A DNA stretch of 64,000 nucleotides from Amphibalanus amphitrite (GCF_019059575.1 NW_024881709.1:496001-560000); one strand, 5' to 3'. Positions 26,756 through 38,719 are shown, counted from the first letter of the stretch. Numbers and translations: made by a program. Notes: generated by a model not told the origin, from the letters alone.

Positions 26756-27624
26756 GTGAGCGAGTGTTATGCCTGTTGCCACTGGTTTTTGTTGTTGTCA
26801 TCTTCCAACCTTCTGAAGCTGTATTCAGCGGCCCAGACACCTGTTCATACTCCGTATGAAAATTTCGGGCCTCTGGATGGATTCGGTCGCTAGCTGTGCA
26901 CACCACCATGAATGATTACCGACCATGGGGTGTTAAAGTTCCAACTATTAGCAGCTTGAGTGTTAGTTGTTTGATGTAAGTGGCTCGGAACTGTTGTGGT
27001 GCACCCCGTGCTATGGGCGTGTCCGTGAATGCCAAACCTCTTCAGCCGTTGTTCTTCTTCCCATTTATCATCACGTCTCACATAGTTTTTGTTGAGACAT
27101 ACCTCCGCCATCTAACCGCCTATCACCGTGTTGGGTCCGTTCCAACAGGAGTTACATGCCCCTACCGATTATCACCCGCCCGGTGCGTTCCAACAGGAGT
27201 TCCATGCCCCTGCCGAGTATCACCCGCCCGGTGCGTTCCAACAGGAGTTCCCTGTCCCTACCGAGTATCACCCGCCCGGTGCGTTCCAACAGGAGTTCCC
27301 TGCCCCTACCGATTATCACCCGCCCGGTGCGTTCCAACAGGAGTTCCATGCCCCTGCCGAGTATCACCCGCCCGATGCGTTCCAACAGGAGTTCCCTGCC
27401 TCTGCCGAGTATCACCCGCCCGGTGCGTTCCAACAGGAGTTCCCTGCCCCTGCCATCACACGCCCGGTGCGTTCCGACAGGAATTCCCTGCCCCTACCGA
27501 TTATCACCCGCCCGGTGCGTTCCAACAGGAGTTCCCTGCCCCTACCGAGTATCACCCGCCCGGTGCGTTCCAACAGGAGTTCCCTGCCCCTGCCGAGTAT
27601 CACCCGCCCGGTGCGTTCCGACAG
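26756..27624 (+). other. intron 1 of the BTB-BED gene
   Basis: Donor GTGAGC at 26756 and acceptor CGACAG/GAG at 27623-27624. The last 490 bp are a 48-bp minisatellite. An acceptor further inside (CCGCAG at about 27636) would also stay open but would drop residues normally present between the two BTB halves. Confidence 0.75.
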
Positions 27625-27628
27625 GAGG
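27138..27628 (+). repeat. 48-bp minisatellite, about 10 units, carrying the 3' splice site
   Basis: The GTTCCRACAGGAG motif recurs at about 27138, 27186, 27234, 27282, 27330, 27378, 27426, 27470, 27518, 27566 and 27614, that is every 48 bp except one 44-bp step (27426 to 27470). The last copy is the acceptor of BTB exon 2. In frame, the unit reads as a 16-residue repeat like EFPAPTEYHPPGAFQQ, so it looks coding but more likely is intronic. Confidence 0.9.
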
Positions 27629-27819
27629 TGCCGCCGCAGCAGCACCCGGTGATCGTCCTGCCCACCGTGGAGCGGGACGTGATGCGTGCCGTCCTCGAGT
27701 TCATTTACCGTGGCCAGGTGAACGTGCGCCAGGCGCGACTGGGCGCCTTCCTGCAGGTGGCCGAGACGTTCGCCATCCAGGGACTGGCCGACGAACAGAC
27801 CAAACGCAACTCGGCGAAG
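27625..27819 (+). CDS. BTB-BED transcription factor, common exon 2 (BTB C-terminal half)
   Basis: 65 codons, phase 0 at both ends (acceptor CGACAG/GAG, donor AAG/GTGGGT). It reads EVPPQQHPVIVLP, then AVLEFIYRGQVNV and LGAFLQVAETFAIQGLAD, the conserved second half of the arthropod BTB domain. Joined to exon 1 it gives an unbroken BTB fold of normal length (about 115 residues). It ends in a basic NSAK stretch. Confidence 0.9.
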
Positions 27820-28211
27820 GTGGGTGGTGTCGCACGGTGGGAGATGTACTCGCGTTAGTGTCGGTGCTGATTGGGGGAGGGGAGAGACTGGGGTGGTTAT
27901 TGAGGAAGATGGTCGTGCAGTAAATGGTGCATGGTGGTCAAAGTGGACAAGATAACGCTTGTCAGAAAAAAAAAATGTTTGTTTTCGGTAATAGGAACAT
28001 TGAAGTTTATATGTGTGTAAAGTTGTTAAGGTTGAAGCAACGTTAGGTATTTGTTGTTTTTAGAACACTCGATGGAACAATGAAAAACTTGTTTTCGCAC
28101 GTTGACCGTCATGTGTCGCTGTATTATATTTTTGTTTCGCTAACATCGATTCCGTACTGTGACCTCTTCATGAGCCTGACCTAATCGTAACCCCACCCTG
28201 ACCTGTTGCAG

Positions 28212-28482
28212 ACCCCGGAGAGGTCCCGATCCTCGGACGCCCCGTCTCACCAGCCCTCCTCCAAGCGGCGGCGCGCCGAGCCGCAGCCAGACCCTGGGCC
28301 GATGGGCGGTGCCGGTCCTCCGCCTCCTCCCCCGCCGCCGGCGCCGCAGCAGCAGCGCAGCGCCGACAGGACGATGGGCCTGGACCTACCTGTGAAGCCG
28401 GAGCCGGAGTCGATGCTGGACGAGCTGGAGGAGATGCTGGAGCCGCAGCCGGACCAGGCCGGACTGGAGGCGCTCTCGGAGG
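28212..28482 (+). CDS. BTB-BED transcription factor, common exon 3 (linker, NLS, acidic segment)
   Basis: Acceptor CTGTTGCAG/ACC (phase 0) and donor GAGG/GTGAGA (phase 1), about 90 codons. It encodes a Ser-rich start, a basic cluster SSKRRRAEP that fits a nuclear localisation signal, poly-Pro and Gln stretches, a VKPEPE sequence matching the SUMO consensus (hydrophobic-K-x-E), and an acidic, helix-prone segment MLDELEEMLE. This is the linker expected between a BTB domain and a DNA-binding end. The phase change here sets the phase-1 entry used by all terminal exons. Confidence 0.8.
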
Positions 28483-28821
28483 GTGAGAGAGCGGGGCAGA
28501 GGGCTGGGAGGGACTGGAACAGGGTGTTGGGAGGGGCTGAGATAAAATGTGCTGGTATGGGCGGGGTAGAATAGAATAGAAAACAAATAGCATAGAACTT
28601 GAAAGAATGAGAAGAATGGAACGGTGGTGATCATCGTTATGGGCAAGGTTTGGTACTTTCGTCTGTTTGGCGTCGTTGTGCAAATGTGTCTAGTGCCCAC
28701 TTACCCTCGTTAAATGTAAAACGCACCTGTACAGACCAGGCAATATGCCGATATGTGTCGCGTGCCATGTAACTATGTGAGATATATCGCCTGACCTGGC
28801 GTAATGGCGTATTGGTTTCAG

Positions 28822-28872
28822 CGCATGGCCTGATGGCGGTCACACAAGAGGACAGCGGAGGATCACAAGCCA
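28822..28872 (+). CDS. BTB-BED transcription factor, probable common exon 4 (17 codons)
   Basis: A 51-nt symmetrical exon (phase 1 in, phase 1 out) between GGTTTCAG and A/GTGAGT. It encodes AHGLMAVTQEDSGGSQA. Because it is symmetrical it may be constitutive or skipped without changing frame. Support comes from the paired splice sites and matching phases; it is too short for a domain. Confidence 0.6.
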
Positions 28873-29941
28873 GTGAGTACAATGACGCCCTCCGCTCGGT
28901 CTCCGGTGCACCAGAGTGCACCATTTCCCTGCCTCTCTAGCACAGCCTTCTATCCTTCCAGTGAAGCCTTCTACCTGTTTATTTTCTCATAGGTTTCCAA
29001 TGGGTCACTAGTTCATTTTCTCAAAGCTTTCCTTTTTCTTTTATATTTCCTTGTTTATCTAGTTTGTCCCTGTATCTTGCCTTCATTTCGATCTCTCCTC
29101 TGTGCATAGACTTCCGGTTTTCCTGTCCGTCCACACTCTTCGGACAGCTAGGATGCTTGCATGCAATGACCGGACCCACATCGGGAGCAACTACCTGAAA
29201 AAAACAACATAAGAATATTTTATCTTGGCGCACGTCCTTTCTAGGTTGTATTTCCTTTTCTATGTATTGGACGTGATTTCTACGTAGGCTGAATTCTCAG
29301 AGCTCACGCTGCAAGCCAGCCGCGGGGGCGTAAGGTTTTGTTTATGTTCCAACTCGCGGTATGACGAGCGGGTCGGGTTTATCTGGGCACGGCCTGCCTG
29401 TCTGCGATGGACTTTTTGGTGGACCGGCCGCCTTCTCAAAGTTTTGTGTATATTTGCTAGCCGCTTGGGGATCTTAGACACTTGATATAGTTTGAGCATT
29501 GCACGGGGATGATTTTTTGATAGAGAAAGGCCATAACTTGTGGCAAGCGCGACAAAATGTGACAGACGCATTTAATGCAGATGCTTGGAATGGAACGAGA
29601 CTGGACATCAATGGCGAATAGCTGTGGCGAGAGTGATGGGAGACATGCGGTAGAGGAGGAGAATGTCTTCCTGATCGCTTGGAACAGTGTGATACCGTTA
29701 GCACTTGATCCACTGAACATGGTGCTTATTGAATTATCCATCCTGCCCTGGGATAAAATTGCCAGCCTAAGGCGTTCTTTCATTTATAGTCTGCCGAATC
29801 GGAGAGCGAACACGGATGCGATAGTCTTCGCTGTCGTTTATTGATTGGGATGCCGTCGTGATGATGACGCGCAGCTCGGTTCCTGTTGTGGTACCGGCTG
29901 TGCTGGCGGGCGGGGCTCAGCTCCCCGTTCCCGGCCCGGTG

Positions 29942-29971
29942 CCTCCGCCGCCGCCGCCGCCGCCGCCGTCG
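29942..29971 (+). repeat. short (CCG)n tract before BED exon A
   Basis: About nine CCG triplets lie 40 nt upstream of the acceptor of the first BED exon. They would be non-coding if splicing is as proposed. Confidence 0.8.
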
Positions 29972-30012
29972 CCGTCCGGGCCGCTCTGACTCGCTGCTCG
30001 CCCGTGTTGCAG

Positions 30013-30374
30013 GCACGGACGGCCTGGCGGCGGCGATGGTGGCGGCGGTGGTGGCGCCGGCCGCCGGCCGGCCCGGCCTTCCGCCGCGCTCCCTGGTCAG
30101 AGAGTACTTCACCGGCAGCGGCCAGGACCGGCTGTGTCGGCTCTGCGGCCACGTCCTGCGGCTGAACCGGCAGCTCTCCACGTCGGGCATGTGGCGCCAC
30201 ATGCGCGTGCGCCACCCGGAGCTGGTGCAGCAGGCGGAGCCGGCGCCGTGTCGCTCGGAGTCGGCGGGCAGCCTGTGGGGCGCGCCGCCGACAGAGGCCA
30301 GCACCGGCCCCGTGGCGCAGCGGGTCGGGGACAGCGCTGCCGTCCCCGACACCGACTGGTTCTTCAAGTCGTAG
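30013..30374 (+). CDS. BTB-BED transcription factor, terminal exon A (BED finger 1)
   Basis: The acceptor GTGTTGCAG/GC gives phase-1 entry, and TAG is at 30372-30374. About 120 codons: an Ala/Pro-rich lead, then the BED finger with its aromatic start LVREYF, the zinc ligands CRLC and HMRVRH (C-x2-C ... H-x4-H) and the family-typical MWRHMRVRHPEL helix. A Ser/Pro-rich tail ends DTDWFFKS. BED fingers bind DNA in insulator and promoter factors such as BEAF-32 and DREF. As the first of four interchangeable ends, it would give an isoform of about 355 residues. Confidence 0.85.
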
Positions 30375-32166
30375 CGGCTCTCGGTTCGGACTGAACGTGA
30401 AGCGAAATGTTTATCATGTTTTATATGCAAAGAAGCACTACGATCATTTGTACTAATTAGTGGTAGCAGCTAAGCATGGAAGCTCGATGCTAGCTGGCTA
30501 TACGGCGGCAGAGAATGGGTCTTTCTACCGAATCATGTATTTGTGTATTATCGGCGTTTGTGGAGATGAAGCGCAGTTGATTCTCAGGGTAATTAAGATC
30601 CAGCTTATCCGCGAGATATTTGGAAGGATGAGTTGGCCAGGATATGACAACGTTGGCTGTCGATGCTCGGCGTGGCATTTGTTGGAAAATTTACGTATTT
30701 CTGGCCAGTGACCAGCTTGTTCAGATTCGCAGTTATTGTGTCCCTGGACAAGCCCCCTTCAACTGACTGAAAAGCGAGCTACCAAAGAATGTGATTTATG
30801 CAGGACTCAAATTCAAATGGAATACACAACCTATGCTTATGACGTATGAGTTTCTGTTAGCGTAACCATCATCCAAGTATTTTACACGTAGTCTTGTATT
30901 ACAATTGTACTTTCGATCACATTAATGTTTTTATTGTTGAGCAAGTTTCGCATAGCCTGTTCAATGATATCGGTTCCAGATAACCCTGACACGCTTATTA
31001 AAGTTTGGTTCACGCATGTTTACAAAACAGATTGTAACTTATGCCTTTTGCTTGTCACTTATTGTCAGATGTGGTTCACAGTAGGACCCTGTACCATTTT
31101 GGAAGAGTTGCTGCTTGAATCTGATAATTATCAGACGGCCGTTTACCTGTTATATCCGTGCCTTGGATGCGTACGGTGCGATATGTCCTGTATACTCTGG
31201 CATTGCGTGTGCTGTCAATCGTCTCAATGGAAATCGTTGCCATATTCTAAGCCCCCCCCACACACACACACACACAACTCCTAATGGCGAAACTACGATC
31301 TATCATTTGATGGCAACTGTACAGACGCAGGTAGTCGTTCTGTGTGGTAGTTGTTGATCGTTTTACGTGCCTGAGGACGCATGAACCGTTCATATTGAGC
31401 CTGGAATACATGCGTGAAGTGCTGATTAAGAATTGATTTCGCATTGGTACGGGGGTGATAAGCTGCATATGCATTCTCTTTAGCTTGGATAGGTACTTTT
31501 CTCCTCCTCCATTCAGGGACATTCTTATCTTAATTTTCATTTCGCCTTCCCTCGTTAAGCGCCTTCCTCCCCGCTCTCTTGCTTTCCCACTCACCACATT
31601 TCCACACTGCGTTGTGCGAGTCATAAGACCCGTATCTGTGCCCCGAGAGAGTCCGTGCAGTAATTCGTACATCCCTGTCGCCCTATGCGCCTCCCCAGCT
31701 GGGAGTTCGCATTGGATGTCGGCTGGAGACCAAGGAGTTCGATTTCAGCAGTTGCGGGCTCCGTTGGTAATGGGCGACGATGGGAGTGATTACTGATTAG
31801 GCAGGTTGGGCGAGGCCGATGGTTGTTGACTGGGCACTGAGCAGTGGCAGGGTCAGATAGGGCGGTTTGGGCTAAGCATTGGTGATGGTCGGCGGGGTCA
31901 GTTCTGATCGGAGCGGGTAATGTGGATGATGACTGCTTTATGCTAGATTTGAGTCGGAGAGTTGGGGACTGTTGTTATCGTTGGCTTGCGTAGGTCAGTC
32001 GGGCGGATGGAGACTGGTGCCGAGTTGTGTAGCTCAGTGTGGCAGAATGGGACTGGTGATATTGTTGGACTTGTCGGCCAGTCGGTGCGGGTGGCCGGTG
32101 CCGGGCCCGGTGCCGGTCGGCGGTCCGCGGCGGCGTCTGAGCTCAGTGCGGTCGGCCGTGTTTCAG

Positions 32167-32657
32167 ACGCAGTGCCAGCGCCGCCGCGGCCGGCCCGGCC
32201 CGGCGCCCGGCCGCCCGTCTGGATGTACTACGTGCGTCTCTCGGACACCACCGCCTCGTGTCGGTTCTGCGGACGCGTCATCCGCGGCGCGCCCACCTCC
32301 AGCGGCAACTTCTGGGTGCACCTGAAGCGGCTGCACGCCGCCGACATTGCGGCGCTCGGCGGGCAGCACGCGGCGCTGGCGGGCTCCTGGCGAGAGGCGG
32401 CCGGCCGCCGGCGCCCCGCGCCCGCTGACGAGCACAGGCTGGCCGCGCAGCGACGGAGCGCGGACGGTGACGGTGCCGTGTGGATGGGGCAGCCGGAGCA
32501 GCCCGGCGCGGCGGAGACGCCCTGGATGTCGCCACCGGAGCTGCCGCCTCCGGCACTGCCGCCGCCACCGGCTCTGCTCCCCCCGCCTGTGTCTCAGGAG
32601 GTTTCGCCACCGCTGACTCAAGAGGCTGCGCCGGCCTCCTCTCAGGCCCTGACGTGA
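32167..32657 (+). CDS. BTB-BED transcription factor, terminal exon B (BED finger 2)
   Basis: The acceptor CGTGTTTCAG/AC gives phase-1 entry, and TGA is at 32655-32657. After a Pro/Ala/Arg lead, the BED finger reads WMYYVRLS, CRFC (C-x2-C) and FWVHLKRLH (H-x4-H). A long Pro-rich tail with QEV/QEAAP-like repeats follows, giving an isoform of about 397 residues, the longest of the four. The finger differs from exon A at most non-ligand positions, so the target site is likely different. Confidence 0.85.
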
Positions 32658-33638
32658 TCCGAGCGAAAACTGACGGTGTCTGAGATCCGCTCCTTTTCTG
32701 CCCGGTCAGTGGCAGTAGCGAGAACTCTCTGGTTGTAGAGCGATACAGCCCCTATCGGATGCACTGCCGATGTGGATGACGGTGCGGCAGCTTCAGTCAG
32801 TCACTCTGTGTGTGTTTGGCTGGTCCTCCTACTCTCGTGCCCCTGTCGCTGCATGAAGGGTGCTTTGTTCGCACCCTGGCCGAGGCCTGATGGCTTCTTG
32901 CCCACCGAACCCACCGTGTAGATAGCTGGTTGCTTCGTGCTTGTGTTGTCGCTGAACTTCTGGTACTGAGCCGCCCACTCGTTTAATCTCTTCCCTGCCA
33001 TTGTCAGGTCAGACAGTTGTTTTTTCCGAGGTCGTGTATCATTGCTGTAGGATGCTAGTCATCCATAGCTCAGGGAAACTCCGCTCCCTCTTCTGTCAAG
33101 GGAGTGGCTTCGCCTGACCTATTTAGAGAGCTTTGCCAAGGCTGGTGCCAGCTTTGTGTTTTCCATCATCGATTTTTTTTTATAGCTTTCGTGGTTGCAC
33201 ATCCACATGCCATAACTTGCATCCTTTGGATTGTATTTAACTATGCATTGATGACTGGTACTGTATTGAGGCCGACGTGCGGGACAAGGTATGTAAATAG
33301 AAAGAGCGTGAACCTTGTTTGGTGTCTGGTAGCTGTAGTTGAGGTCACGCTCGCGAGTGAACACTTTTTAACTCAGTTGTTGGCTAGCAGTTAAATGCGT
33401 GAGATATAACTTATGCTCGAATTTGAACAGAGGTGATCAATTCATAGTCGCAATAACTTTTCTCAGAATGATCAGTTTCAACGTCTCAAGTCACTATTTC
33501 GTACCCTTTGACCTTTACAATGTGTAATAGGTCCGTAGATTTTGGTTCAAAGGTTTGCTCCCTCTCGCTCCGCCAGATGTCACTGCTGTAGGGTTTCCGT
33601 GGCACCCACCAGATGTCTCTGGCCTCGCTCTGTTGCAG

Positions 33639-33913
33639 TGGGTTTTCCGCCGCCGGTGCGTCAGCGCTCCCAGGTGTGGTCCTACTTCAACCCCCGAGCC
33701 GAGGGCCGACTCCAGTGCCAGATGTGCGCTGCCATCGTCGCCTACTCCAACAACTCAACGAGCAATCTGTGGGGACACCTGGGGCGCTACCACCAAGAGC
33801 TCTTCGCCACTCTCAAGTCCGAACGCTCCCGACAGGAGCGTCAGGAGCACGCTCCTGTCGGGAGCGTTCTCCTGACGCTCCTGTCGGGAGAACGACAGAA
33901 CGCCCCTGTCTGA
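33639..33913 (+). CDS. BTB-BED transcription factor, terminal exon C (BED finger 3)
   Basis: The acceptor TCTGTTGCAG/TG gives phase-1 entry, and TGA is at 33911-33913. The finger begins VWSYFNP and has CQMC and LWGHLGRYH (H-x4-H), with a Ser/Asn-rich loop. The tail after ELFATL is encoded by a strongly self-complementary DNA segment (33826-33890). Just upstream, a CTGCTGTAG/GGTTTCC stretch resembles a decayed duplicate of the acceptor and exon start. Confidence 0.85.
33826..33890. repeat. 22-bp perfect inverted repeat inside BED exon C
   Basis: CTCCCGACAGGAGCGTCAGGAG (33826-33847, split here only as arm limits) is exactly mirrored by 33869-33890. The 21-nt spacer contains a third copy of the CTCCTGTCGGGAG core, so either arm can pair with it. 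The segment is in frame and encodes the C-terminal tail. Confidence 0.92.
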
Positions 33914-34546
33914 GATCGGCGGCCTCTAATCCTACCGATACCTAGGGCGAGGTGCACCCGGTGTACTCTGCCGCGGCCGCGGGCGAGGCGCGCCTGGTGT
34001 ACCCGGTCGGAGTCGTCCGGTCCACTGCTGCCTCCATGAGGCTATACCATTGGTGATGGATAGCATCGGGAATGGAGGAAATCTCCCTAATGTGAGCTGC
34101 TTGAGAGAATGATTTCCGAATCTCCGGAGAGATGGCGGCTCGTTGCGGTTCATTCACTGCGCCAGTTTAGTTGATGATGTGACGGCGGGGGCCAAGACTC
34201 ATGAGTGCAAGCGATTGGAAAGTGGACTTCCCCCGGAGCTGAGTATTCTCTATTTTCGCCGGCTCTCATGCCGACCTCTGGTTTGAAAGCATTTGCACGA
34301 ATGGTGAATTCGTTGGCTAATTATATTTTGTTGATATGATAGCATATATTGTCTTATTTTTATTGGTTTTTAGGCATACATACATAATCGAATCTTCTCA
34401 TGTTTTATCAGGTCATGGCATCCTGATGAGTGATGCAAGATTTACGAATGTGCATTTAGAATAAGGCCGAACTGACTGTTGATATTTTTCTTCGATGTAT
34501 CATGCATAATACAGCATGTGTCTCCTAGTTTCGACCATGTCTAAGT

Positions 34547-34552
34547 AATAAA
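34547..34552 (+). other. possible polyadenylation signal for terminal exon C
   Basis: AATAAA about 635 nt after the exon C stop codon, the first canonical signal I see on this strand after it. Confidence 0.35.
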
Positions 34553-34559
34553 TCTACAT

Positions 34560-36325
34560 TGCGAAGACGGAACCAAACCCGATAGTCTGTGAGTACCTAT
34601 TTTGGTCACCAGCTGGGGGAAAGGCAGGATGTGGTGGGAACTATTCGAAGGGCTTTTTATCTAGGAACGAATGCGGCAAATGTGTCAAAGCATCTAATAT
34701 CTGTTCTACATACAGCGGGAGGTGCCTCGGTGCTCAGGTCGATTAAATATACGTATGGGGTGGTGGAGACAGATAACTGTGAGCTTATTGCTCCTCCTTA
34801 GCTAGCCAGTTGGATGAAACCACCTGGGAACCATCGCCCATTACATCACTGCGCAATGGTTTTACGTAGGTGCCTATCCCGAGACAGCCAATACCAGTCC
34901 CGATCTCTACCCCTCTCCAAGGCTGCCCGACAGTGCCATTCAGGTGACCTCGGGAGCCATCAGTGATTTCGCACGTGCTGCCCCGGCGGGTCAGTGCCTC
35001 CGTGACGCTGCATGCAAACGGCAGCTGAACGAATTTCGGCCTGCCACCGATCCGTTCAGGTCCAAAATCGAACATAATCGCAGTCTGGCAATTTGCCAAT
35101 TGGCGCTTGCTGAATATCAATGTGGACGCTCTGGGAACGTGGCTAGGCTGAATTTCATCGGCACCGGTCCCGATCGCTCAGTCAGCATACGAGATGGGCG
35201 CTGGAGGGGTTAGGGCGGGTCGCTGGGAGAGACAGGGTGAGGGATCAGGGCCGCGCCTGACTGTAAATGCTCATTACTTGCAGATATCTCCCCAGTGAGC
35301 ACTGAGTCGCCCTTATACCAGACAATAATACCAGACAACCGTGTTGTCAATGGAGCTCTGATACGCGTGCCAATTACGTAACGTTCCCACTTCCAGCGAG
35401 TTTGTCAATGCGAATACAACTGCTGGTCTCTATCACATCTGCGCAGTTTTCTCCGGTCAATGATCAATGCTACTCGTAATATGGGTTTAACAAGAGATCG
35501 CCAACCTTCTCTCCTACCGGATAAACTACGCACTGCATCCCAAGGGTAGAGATGAAAGAAACCCAGATACCCACCGCGGACAAACAGGTTACGTTTAGTA
35601 GAACTTGTAATGTATACCGCATCACATATGTCGCCGCCATCTGAAGAAAAGTAGCGCGGCTCAACTGCGGCCTTTGATGGGCTTTGATGTGCTCGTTGGG
35701 AGCAGATGCCATCAGCGGATTGGGACCGGGACGGTGGCTGACGGTAATGGGGAGCGAGGGTGGTGGGGAGAGGGCCGGTGGTGGGACTGGTGGGATATGG
35801 GAGACGCTTTGATGCCGCGTCTGATAAACGACGCAGAGTCGTGTGAGGATGGCGAGGTAGGATGACATTGATCGTGGGAAAGTGAGTAAACGGCGGTAAA
35901 AGGGAATATATGAAATGCTTACCTCGGCATGCGATATGACAAGTACCTACGAGTATTCAGAGAATCGTCATCGATGATAGACAAATGGGTGAGAAAAAAA
36001 ACTCATGCCACAAATTGAATGGGAGTGGGAGTGAACTGGAGCCTAGAGGTAATGGTGCTTTTATACATACGTGAGATCAAGGTATATAAAAACACTCGTG
36101 AGATAACATTAGCTTACTAAAGAAGCTCTAGCATGTAAATTGTAAGCATGGCATTTGTAGCATGGCACTTCATTAGTAATTCCATGGATGCTAATTCCAT
36201 GGTAATTCCAAGGCATTAGTGCCTTTGATCGCGTGCTGCCAGTGTCTGACTTAATTCCGTAATTCATGTGTAATATGGAGTACCGGTGCGTGTGATCCCG
36301 GAAATTGTCCCTTGGTTCTTGGCTA
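34560..36325. other. intron/intergenic between BED exons C and D, no gene seen
   Basis: Short open frames only, with no splice-flanked cysteine-rich exon recognised. It lies within the predicted span of the longest isoform. Confidence 0.4.
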
Positions 36326-36330
36326 GGACC

Positions 36331-36636
36331 GGTGATTCCTCTCAGGAAATGGCTCGTGTCTCCGTGTCTCTTGTCCACTGGCGTATGTCTCCCCGGAGAT
36401 CATCTTTATCTCTGCGAACGCCGCGCCGGTGTCTCTCGGAAGGATGTCCTTCAGGCGGTAATTCTGCGATCCTTGGTATCTCCCTGTAGAGCCTTCTTCC
36501 GTCAGTAATTATATAACGGCTGGTGTCTCCCGGAAGAATGGCCTCCGGTCAGTTATTCTATAACCACATGGTGTCATCCGGAAGAGCGCCCTGGGGCTGT
36601 AATTCTATGGCAGCTGGTATCTCTGGGGACCGGTTT
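36331..36636 (+). repeat. degenerate ~47-bp minisatellite
   Basis: Six or so units of 46-49 bp, each starting GGTGTCTCYCGGAAG or a variant and ending in a TAATTCTATAAC-like stretch. Confidence 0.75.
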
Positions 36637-36640
36637 CTCG

Positions 36641-36752
36641 GTCCGTGAACCCTCCGTGAACCGTCCGTGAGCCGCCGTGAACCGTCCGTGAACCGTCCGT
36701 GAACCGTCCGTGAACCCTCCGTGAGCCCTCCGCGAGCCGCCCGTGAACTGTC
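36641..36752 (+). repeat. ~10-bp minisatellite (GAACCGTCCGT)
   Basis: About ten tandem units of a 10-11-bp motif CCGTCCGTGAA with CCCTCCGTGA(G) variants, directly after the 47-bp repeat. Confidence 0.8.
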
Positions 36753-36811
36753 CGGGTCGTACCGAGAGTCATCTCATAAGCAGGGCCGAGTTTCAGCCGG
36801 GCGTGATCCAA

Positions 36812-36986
<175 letters not shown>

Positions 36987-37539
36987 CGGCCGCCGGGCTC
37001 CTCCCGTCGCACACTGGGCCGATCGCCAGGTCTAGCACGACAAGGGTAAAAAAATCGAACTTTGTGGATGTGCAATGAAACCTATACCAATTTGTTCAAA
37101 AATGATCATACTACATTGCTGTGGTCTTTGTTTTCCAACACAATTGCTATTTCATGGCGAAAACTCAGCTTAAACACGAACTTCGGAATCGTTTGGACCG
37201 AACTCGTCCCCCGCACTCTTCGACAACGTATCTTTGATCCACGAAAACAATCACAATTTGAGGAGGAATTCCACATTTATATACATCAAACGATAGCTCC
37301 GGGTCTGCAGAAAACACATAACCACATGAAAATGGCGAACTCTTATTTGGTTATGATGTATTGGCACCGCAAAGATTTAAAGACGAAAATATAATTTCAC
37401 ATAATTGATGTCACACACAAATAGACTTTTAAAAAAAGTACCGCGGAGTACCGCTTCGAAAATCTCGCTACATGTCAATGATTCATTGCACTACAAGATC
37501 CAACAGTCATTTTTTGCGACTTTTTGCGACTTTGGATGT

Positions 37540-37770
37540 AGCAGCCAAACATCAACCCGCGCCGGACCGGTGCTCGGCGTCAAACGCGCCGGGCCGGGAG
37601 ATGTTGATTGAACACTCCCCTTCTAACTCGGCTCTTGGGCCACATAGCGACACGTAGTAAGTGGCATTCGAAAGAACGCCCGAAATTCCAGATGACGTAA
37701 TTAGTCATTTCTAGGTCAGGTCAAAGGTCACGTCACCAGAGGTCATCAAAGGTAAAATGTTGCATATATC
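37540..37770 (+). repeat. dispersed repeat related to 18850-18990
   Basis: It shares the order CTAACTCGGCTC, TGGGCC, CACGTAGYAAG, GTTCGAAAGA/ATTCGAAAGA and then AGGTCA-rich sequence with the interval beginning near 18860, so it is a second copy of that repeat family. Confidence 0.6.
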
Positions 37771-37924
37771 AACATTTCTCGAAAACCGGCCCTTACCTCG
37801 GGGACCAAAAGAGCTACATCGTCGCGGAAAAATGCATTCAATTGCTCTTTTGGCGGTCTTTCTGAAATAAGCCCTCACATTTGGCTTAATCCTCGCCCCT
37901 AGTGGTGTTTTTCCAGCCGCGAAC

Positions 37925-38710
37925 GTATAGAAGGGGTCCGTTGGACCCCCCCGCCGTTTCGCCCCTGATCGAGCTAGAGCTTCGCGGAAAAGACGAGCGT
38001 GTTGCCCGTGACAAGAGGAAGCTGATGATAACCAATTGTAAGGTTCTAGGTCATCGGTTGACCTTCCAGGTCAGGTCAATGACCCAAAAGTCGGGAAAAT
38101 CGAGACCTGTTAGAACGTCGTAAGGGGTGGCTGCTATGGGTTTTTTGGGTGCTGATCACGAATATAATGTTATTTACGATCATAGATGATGTCTTCATAC
38201 ATTTAGGCCAGGTCGGGTCAGGTCAGGTCGGGTCAACCAGTAAGGGTTTTGCCGGGTATTTGCAGTAGGTGGCAACCGCCTCTGACAGCTTTGTAACATG
38301 TTAAGAAGGCACCAAAGCTACATAGTAAATGCTCAAATGATTGCTAGATTCGAATTCAGCTCCAAAAACTAGCCTAGAAACATGTAAAACTCGAAAAAGT
38401 GAACCAAGGTCATTTACCTGACCTTCTGGTGACCTTGACACCCACCCTAATGCATGGGGGCAACATAATATACCATGTTTGAACGCTTTAAACCAAGAAA
38501 AGACTGCAAACCCGCGGCTAATGCGAGCCGACATACGCTGAATCGCGATTCCGGTCAAACATGGTCTCGAAAGAAGGTCACAGGTCAAAGATCATTAAGG
38601 TCAGGGTCATGACATTTTCAGGTTAACTGTAAAAGTAGTTATCGCGAGGGCACTGAAAGTTTCGTTGCGATCGGCCGCTTTTTACGCGAATTACTTGCGA
38701 AAAACCAAGG
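37925..38710 (+). repeat. ~800-bp dispersed repeat, copy 1
   Basis: Its left end carries a GGGGTCCGTTGGACCCC hairpin. The interior has AGGTCA-rich segments (38065-38080, 38207-38238, 38410-38445), then a block ending CGGCCGCTTTTTACGCGAATTA. The whole is repeated in inverted orientation at 42975-43800. Confidence 0.75.
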
Positions 38711-38719
38711 GTTCCGTTC

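Noticed and set aside
27128..27923. Long frames through the 48-bp repeat as a proline-rich protein, or the repeat as a CRISPR array
   Set aside because: The units are contiguous without spacers, so not CRISPR. The exon 1 donor and exon 2 acceptor place the repeat in an intron, and a 4-bp deletion breaks the frame.
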